28,015 bases of DNA, taken from contig CALTXP010000012.1 in NCBI GenBank assembly GCA_943913325.1, positions 1 to 28,015 on the forward strand, in the 5' to 3' direction. The position numbers and the translations under genes are program-made. Origin of the DNA: an uncultured Anaerococcus sp. GTDB lineage: Bacteria; Bacillota; Clostridia; Tissierellales; Peptoniphilaceae. This document shows, one piece after another, positions 24,202-28,015 of this stretch (position 1 is its first letter; each line of letters opens with the position of its first letter). The notes beneath the pieces were generated by a model. The model was not told the origin of the DNA and did not search any database. It saw nothing but the letters and a program-made list of their open reading frames with translations.

Positions 24202-25080
24202 ATGCTTACTAAATTTGAAATTTTAAAAGAAAGATGTAAAGAAGAAGAACTAGAGCTTTGGGAACTTTCTATAATAGATGAAATGGAAAATTCAGGTAAA
24301 ACTGAAGATGAAATATTTGATAGACTTCAAAGAACTTTAGATGTAATGAAAAAATCAGCACAAGCTGCCCTAGAAGAACCTGTAACATCTGTAACAGGTA
24401 TGACAGGTGGTAATGCAAAAACTATGAATGATTATTTCCTAGGTGGACAATCAATCTTAGGAGAAACTGCAGCTAAGGCTATGGCAATGGCCTTATCAAC
24501 ATCAGAAGTGAATGCAGCAATGGGTAGAATAGTTGCAGCACCAACTGCAGGAGCTTCAGGTATTCTTCCAGCTACACTTATGATTATGTATCATAAGTAT
24601 GGTTTTGATGATAGAAAGCTTATGCAAGCACTCCTTGTAGCAACACAAGTAGGTCAAGTAATCTTTGATAACGCTACATTTGCAGGAGCTGAAGGTGGAT
24701 GCCAAGCAGAAACAGGTTCAGCAGCAGCTATGGCAGCTGCAGCAGCATGCTATTTAAGAGGATCTGATATAGAAACTCAAGAAAAAGCAGCAACTTGTGC
24801 CTTATTAAATATTATGGGTCTAGTATGTGACCCAATAGGTGGTATGGTAGAATTTCCTTGTAATCTTAGAAATGCTAATGGAGTTATGAATGCTCTAGCA
24901 AGTGCTGATATGGCAATGGCTGGAGTTAGGATGTATGTAACTTTAGATGAAGCAATAGATGCAATGAAGAGAGTTGGAGATGCTCTACCAGCAGGCCTTA
25001 GAGAAACAGGTCAAGGCGGTATAGCAGTATGTCCATCAGCTTTAAAATTAAAAGAAAAATATATTGATGGAACAGTTTAA
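24202..25080 (+). CDS. sdaAA: L-serine dehydratase, iron-sulfur-dependent, alpha subunit
   Basis: The 292-residue product carries the conserved signatures of the alpha subunit: TGGNAKTMNDY, APTAGASGILPA, and the cluster-ligand cysteines Cys167 (EGGCQAETG), Cys209 (VCDPIGG) and Cys220 (EFPCNLRNA). Three cysteines bind the 4Fe-4S cluster, leaving one iron free to activate serine. The product pairs with the beta subunit encoded 10 nt upstream. The transporter before it probably supplies serine, and the pyruvate formed can feed fermentation. A strong terminator follows. Confidence 0.96.
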   Translation: MLTKFEILKERCKEEELELWELSIIDEMENSGKTEDEIFDRLQRTLDVMKKSAQAALEEPVTSVTGMTGGNAKTMNDYFLGGQSILGETAAKAMAMALSTSEVNAAMGRIVAAPTAGASGILPATLMIMYHKYGFDDRKLMQALLVATQVGQVIFDNATFAGAEGGCQAETGSAAAMAAAAACYLRGSDIETQEKAATCALLNIMGLVCDPIGGMVEFPCNLRNANGVMNALASADMAMAGVRMYVTLDEAIDAMKRVGDALPAGLRETGQGGIAVCPSALKLKEKYIDGTV

Positions 25081-25100
25081 AAGTAAATATTAATGCTAGT

Positions 25101-25129
25101 AGGGTAAGCCAATTAGGTTTACCCTTTTT
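25101..25129 (+). terminator. Terminator of the serine dehydratase operon
   Basis: AGGGTAAGCC and GGTTTACCCT form a 10-bp stem (one G-T pair) around AATTA, followed by a T-run. Confidence 0.88.
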
Positions 25130-25199
25130 GTATACAAGTTTATATCTATGGTTAAGGGTACAATTTTTAGATTATATTATAAAGAAAATAGTTTATTAT

Positions 25200-25228
25200 T
25201 TGACAAAAAGAAGAATTTATAATAAAAT
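25200..25228 (+). promoter_or_regulatory. Promoter of the alcohol dehydrogenase gene
   Basis: A consensus TTGACA (25200-25205) and TAAAAT (25223-25228) are exactly 17 bp apart. An overlapping TATAAT at 25218 is spaced too closely (12 bp). Confidence 0.65.
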
Positions 25229-25266
25229 AATGATAAATAAATAATTAACAAAAGGAGATGAGGATT

Positions 25267-26421
25267 ATGCCACTAAAAACTTATAGTGTCCCAAGGGTTA
25301 TTGTCCATGGTAAAGATTCACTAGACTATCTAAAAGAACTTGATGGCAAAAAAGCTAGCATAGTAACTGGAGGATCTTCTATGAAAAAATTTGGCTTTTT
25401 AGATAAGGTCAAAGAAATCCTTGAGCAAGGAGGAATGGAAGTTCAAATAATAGATGGAGTAGAGCCTGATCCTTCTATAAAGACTTGTATAGAAGGTGGA
25501 AAAAAGATGGCAGAATTTAAGCCTGATTGGATTGTTGCCTTAGGTGGTGGTTCTGCTATGGATGCAGCAAAGACTATGTGGGTTTATTATGAACATCCAG
25601 GCTACGATTTTAATAGACTTGCTAATTTTGAAAATCCCCCACTCAGAACTAGGGCAAAGATGGCTTGTATTGCTTCAACATCAGGAACTGCTTCTGAGAT
25701 TACTGCTTTTTCTGTTATCACGGATACAGAAAGTAAGATTAAATATCCTCTAGTACATGCTGATTTTATTCCAGATGTTGCTATAGTAGATCCTGAGATT
25801 CCTTCAAAAATGCCAGCTCTAATTACCGCTCAGACAGGTATGGATGTTATGACTCATGCTATAGAATCCTATGTTTCAACAGCGGCAGATGATTATACAA
25901 AACCTCATTCTCTAAGAGCTATAGAGCTAGTATTTGATAATCTTAAAAAAGCTTATGATAATGGAGATGACCTAGATGCAAGAGAAAAGATGCATGACGC
26001 TTCAACACTTGCAGGCATGGCTTTCTCAAATGCCTCTCTTGGTATAGTTCACTCCATGGCTCATAAAATTGGTGGAATTTTCCACTTAACTCATGGCGAG
26101 GCAAATGCAATAATGTTACCTTATATAATTGATTATAACAGAAAGGAAAGTGATGAGTATGATCAGCTAGAAAGGCTTCTAGGCATAGATGATATAGCAG
26201 AGGAAGTCAGAAAATTAAATGCTTCTGTAGGTATTGCATCATGTATAAAAGATGGTAAAAATACAGAAATAGCAGAAAAAGATTTTAATGAAGTCTTAGA
26301 AGAAATGAGCAAAAATGCCTTTGCAGATGCTTGCACATTAACAAATCCTAGAAATACTTCTGCTAATGATATCAAAAAGATATATAAAGCAGCTTATTAT
26401 GGAGAAAAAGTAGACTTCTAG
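25267..26421 (+). CDS. Iron-containing alcohol dehydrogenase
   Basis: The ATG at 25267 is chosen over the in-frame ATG at 25258, because AAAGGAG (25251-25257) directly abuts the latter and is well spaced for the former. The 384-residue product has the group III Fe-ADH layout. The nucleotide-binding motif is GGGSAMDAAK (GGGS at 93-96, Asp99). The metal ligands by comparison with FucO are Asp193, His197, His262 and His276 (GMDVMTHAIESY, VHSMAHKIGG, LTHGEANAIMLP). His266 matches the additional conserved His. Such enzymes reduce aldehydes to alcohols with NAD(P)H in fermentation. Ethanol or butanol formation is plausible, but the substrate cannot be read from sequence. It is a single-gene unit with its own promoter and terminator. 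Confidence 0.93.
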   Translation: MPLKTYSVPRVIVHGKDSLDYLKELDGKKASIVTGGSSMKKFGFLDKVKEILEQGGMEVQIIDGVEPDPSIKTCIEGGKKMAEFKPDWIVALGGGSAMDAAKTMWVYYEHPGYDFNRLANFENPPLRTRAKMACIASTSGTASEITAFSVITDTESKIKYPLVHADFIPDVAIVDPEIPSKMPALITAQTGMDVMTHAIESYVSTAADDYTKPHSLRAIELVFDNLKKAYDNGDDLDAREKMHDASTLAGMAFSNASLGIVHSMAHKIGGIFHLTHGEANAIMLPYIIDYNRKESDEYDQLERLLGIDDIAEEVRKLNASVGIASCIKDGKNTEIAEKDFNEVLEEMSKNAFADACTLTNPRNTSANDIKKIYKAAYYGEKVDF

Positions 26422-26460
26422 AAATTAAATTACTCCTTAAATAACAAATGGTTTATAAGA

Positions 26461-26512
26461 AATCGGCTACTACATTTAACTGGTAAAATGTATTAGCCGA
26501 TTTTGATTTTTT
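26461..26512 (+). terminator. Terminator of the alcohol dehydrogenase gene
   Basis: A 17-bp stem with one mismatch (AATCGGCTACTACATTT with AAATGTATTAGCCGATT) is followed by TTGATTTTTT. Confidence 0.85.
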
Positions 26513-26877
26513 AAATTTTATAGATAATTGGGGTTAATCTTTATATCTTTCTTAACTTTTAATATAATGTTTAATGTATAAGCTCTATTGGTATTATGAT
26601 TCTTTATATCATCTTTTTTTAACTATAGCGACAAAAGCGTATTCAAAAAACCACCTAATTGGCTTTGTTTAAAGGCTTTTAGGATAAGTCTATCAGTCTT
26701 AAAACTTTTTTATAAATCTTAAAAGTTAGCGTTCATCTTATTTTCTATTATTATAGTTTATTAAATTCTTTCATATATTTATTCACTATCTATAGCAATA
26801 CTTATGATAATTTCCAATTAAATCACACTTTTTTTGTGTTTTTATAGCTAAATTATAACTTATATAAATTCTGTGAA
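26513..26877. other. Non-coding stretch before the efflux gene
   Basis: No coding region was found. It contains scattered TATA-like sequences and a weak ACAC/GTGT hairpin near 26830, but nothing I can name with confidence. The efflux gene promoter should lie at its right end. Confidence 0.4.
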
Positions 26878-26900
26878 ATTTTACAAAATGATTGTAAAAT
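26878..26900. promoter_or_regulatory. Perfect palindrome, possible operator of the efflux gene
   Basis: ATTTTACAA (26878-26886) and TTGTAAAAT (26892-26900) are exact inverted repeats with a 5-base spacer. The site lies 18 bases before the MATE start codon, where a repressor would block transcription. The binding protein is unknown and not encoded in the window. Confidence 0.5.
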
Positions 26901-26918
26901 ATTAAAAAAGGAGGGCTT

Positions 26919-28015
26919 ATGGATCGAAATGTAAACTTAACTAAGGGTGATATCACTTCTTCTCTTTTAAAATTATCAATACCCCTAGCTTTAACTGCTT
27001 TTATCCAGATTACCTATGGTTTTGTAGATATGTTTTTTATAGGACGCTTAGGCTCTAATGCTCTTGCAGGAGTTGGACTTGCAGGATTTTTGATATGGAT
27101 TGCAAATTCTATTACTATGATTCCAAAAGTAGGTATGGGAGTTTTTGCTTCACAAGCTTTTGGAAGGAAAAATGAGAAAGAAACGGTTAGAGTTTTAAAT
27201 AATGGCTATATTTTAACTATTATATTAGCTATTATTTATACTTTAATATTACTTATTTTTAGAAATTTATATGTTGGTTTTTTTAAACTATCAGATGTTG
27301 CTAGTAAATATGCTAGAGATTACATATTTATACTAGCTTTAGGCATAATATTTTTCTTTATAAACCCAGTTCTTTCTCAAAGTTTTCAGTCCTTGGGTAA
27401 TTCTTTAACGCCTTTTAAGATAAATTCAATTGGACTTATAGCAAATATTATCCTAGATCCAATGTTGATCTTTGGATTAGGTCCTATACCTAGACTCGAG
27501 GTTAAAGGTGCAGCCATAGCTACGGTATTAGCTCAAATTATTGTTAGTATAATATTTATAATTAATATTATTAGAAAGAATGAACTGTTAAAAGATTCCA
27601 TAAGCTCTTGGGATCTTAGATTAGGATGGATGAATCAAATATTTAAGCTAGGACTTCCATCTGCTTTGATGAATGCTTATATGGCTTTTGTTAGTATGAT
27701 GTTAAATAAATTTATGGCAGGATTTGGGGAAGCAGCAGTAGCTGCCTACTCTGTAGGTAGCCAACTTGAATCTATAACATGGAATACTACAGAAGGTCTG
27801 CAAATAGGAATAGCAGCAATGGTTGGGCAAAATTATGGTGCTAAACTTCTTGATAGGGTACATGAAGTTATTAAAAAATCCTTTAAAATAGTATTTTTTA
27901 TAGGAGCTATATCTATGGTAGTTTTATTTGTCTTTAGATATCAGCTTATAAGAATATTTGTTCCAAGCGATCCAGAGACAATAGAGCTTGGAGCTTTATA
28001 TCTTGCTATTTTATC
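26919..28015 (+). CDS. MATE-family efflux transporter (C-terminus beyond window)
   Basis: The frame starts at ATG 26919 after GGAGGG and stays open to the window end, giving the first 365 residues of an expected 440-460. It begins MDRNVNLTKGDITSSLLKLS, then IPLALTAFIQITYGFVDMFF and IGRLGSNALAGVGL. This is the typical first helix of the multidrug and toxic compound extrusion family, with the polar VDMFFIGRLG segment. The second half repeats the pattern (LGLPSALMNAYMAF, AAYSVGSQLESI), reflecting the two six-helix bundles. These pumps export drugs or metabolites in exchange for sodium or protons. The substrate is unknown. The palindrome just upstream suggests repressor control. Confidence 0.92.
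   Translation, partial: MDRNVNLTKGDITSSLLKLSIPLALTAFIQITYGFVDMFFIGRLGSNALAGVGLAGFLIWIANSITMIPKVGMGVFASQAFGRKNEKETVRVLNNGYILTIILAIIYTLILLIFRNLYVGFFKLSDVASKYARDYIFILALGIIFFFINPVLSQSFQSLGNSLTPFKINSIGLIANIILDPMLIFGLGPIPRLEVKGAAIATVLAQIIVSIIFIINIIRKNELLKDSISSWDLRLGWMNQIFKLGLPSALMNAYMAFVSMMLNKFMAGFGEAAVAAYSVGSQLESITWNTTEGLQIGIAAMVGQNYGAKLLDRVHEVIKKSFKIVFFIGAISMVVLFVFRYQLIRIFVPSDPETIELGALYLAIL

Overview
The base composition is very AT-rich, ribosome binding sites are strong AGGAGG types, and several proteins are lipoproteins or sortase-type surface proteins. Together with the fermentative gene set (iron-sulfur L-serine dehydratase, iron-dependent alcohol dehydrogenase) this points to a low-GC Gram-positive anaerobe. 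Overall protein style suggests Peptoniphilaceae/Tissierellia, perhaps Anaerococcus; that placement is inferred from style, not from a marker gene.

Left part (1-2100): mostly non-coding, with a small secreted protein on the minus strand and a lone tRNA-Gln(CUG) gene. Surface/virulence block (2101-13130): two tandem secreted CAMP-factor homologues, each with a long extra C-terminal region, followed by a 2634-residue secreted protein. That giant carries a papain-type protease domain, a lectin-like domain, a Big-2-like domain, about nine Ig-like repeats, a rhodanese-like domain and five thioredoxin-like domains without CxxC. The block is bracketed by two minus-strand genes (585-1127 and 13344-14123) that share a C-terminal domain. 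A 160-bp palindromic element (13177-13340) and the relic of a large serine recombinase (14252-14720) lie at its right edge, so the block may be an old acquired island.

Middle (14828-21405): a radical-SAM/DUF4130 DNA-repair-type pair. Next comes a two-component system running directly into a 48-residue CXXC membrane protein, a polyferredoxin-like membrane protein and a TlpA-like lipoprotein. The last three look like a compact relay for passing electrons to extracytoplasmic thiols. After them is a secreted acidic protein with an NPKTG sorting-like tail.

Right part (21463-28015): a MaoC-type hydratase, then a serine-use cluster consisting of a DAACS-family transporter whose acidic-substrate arginine is replaced by glycine, plus the beta and alpha subunits of L-serine dehydratase. 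The window ends with an iron-containing alcohol dehydrogenase and the start of a MATE efflux pump that runs off the end. No CRISPR array, rRNA or intact transposase was seen.
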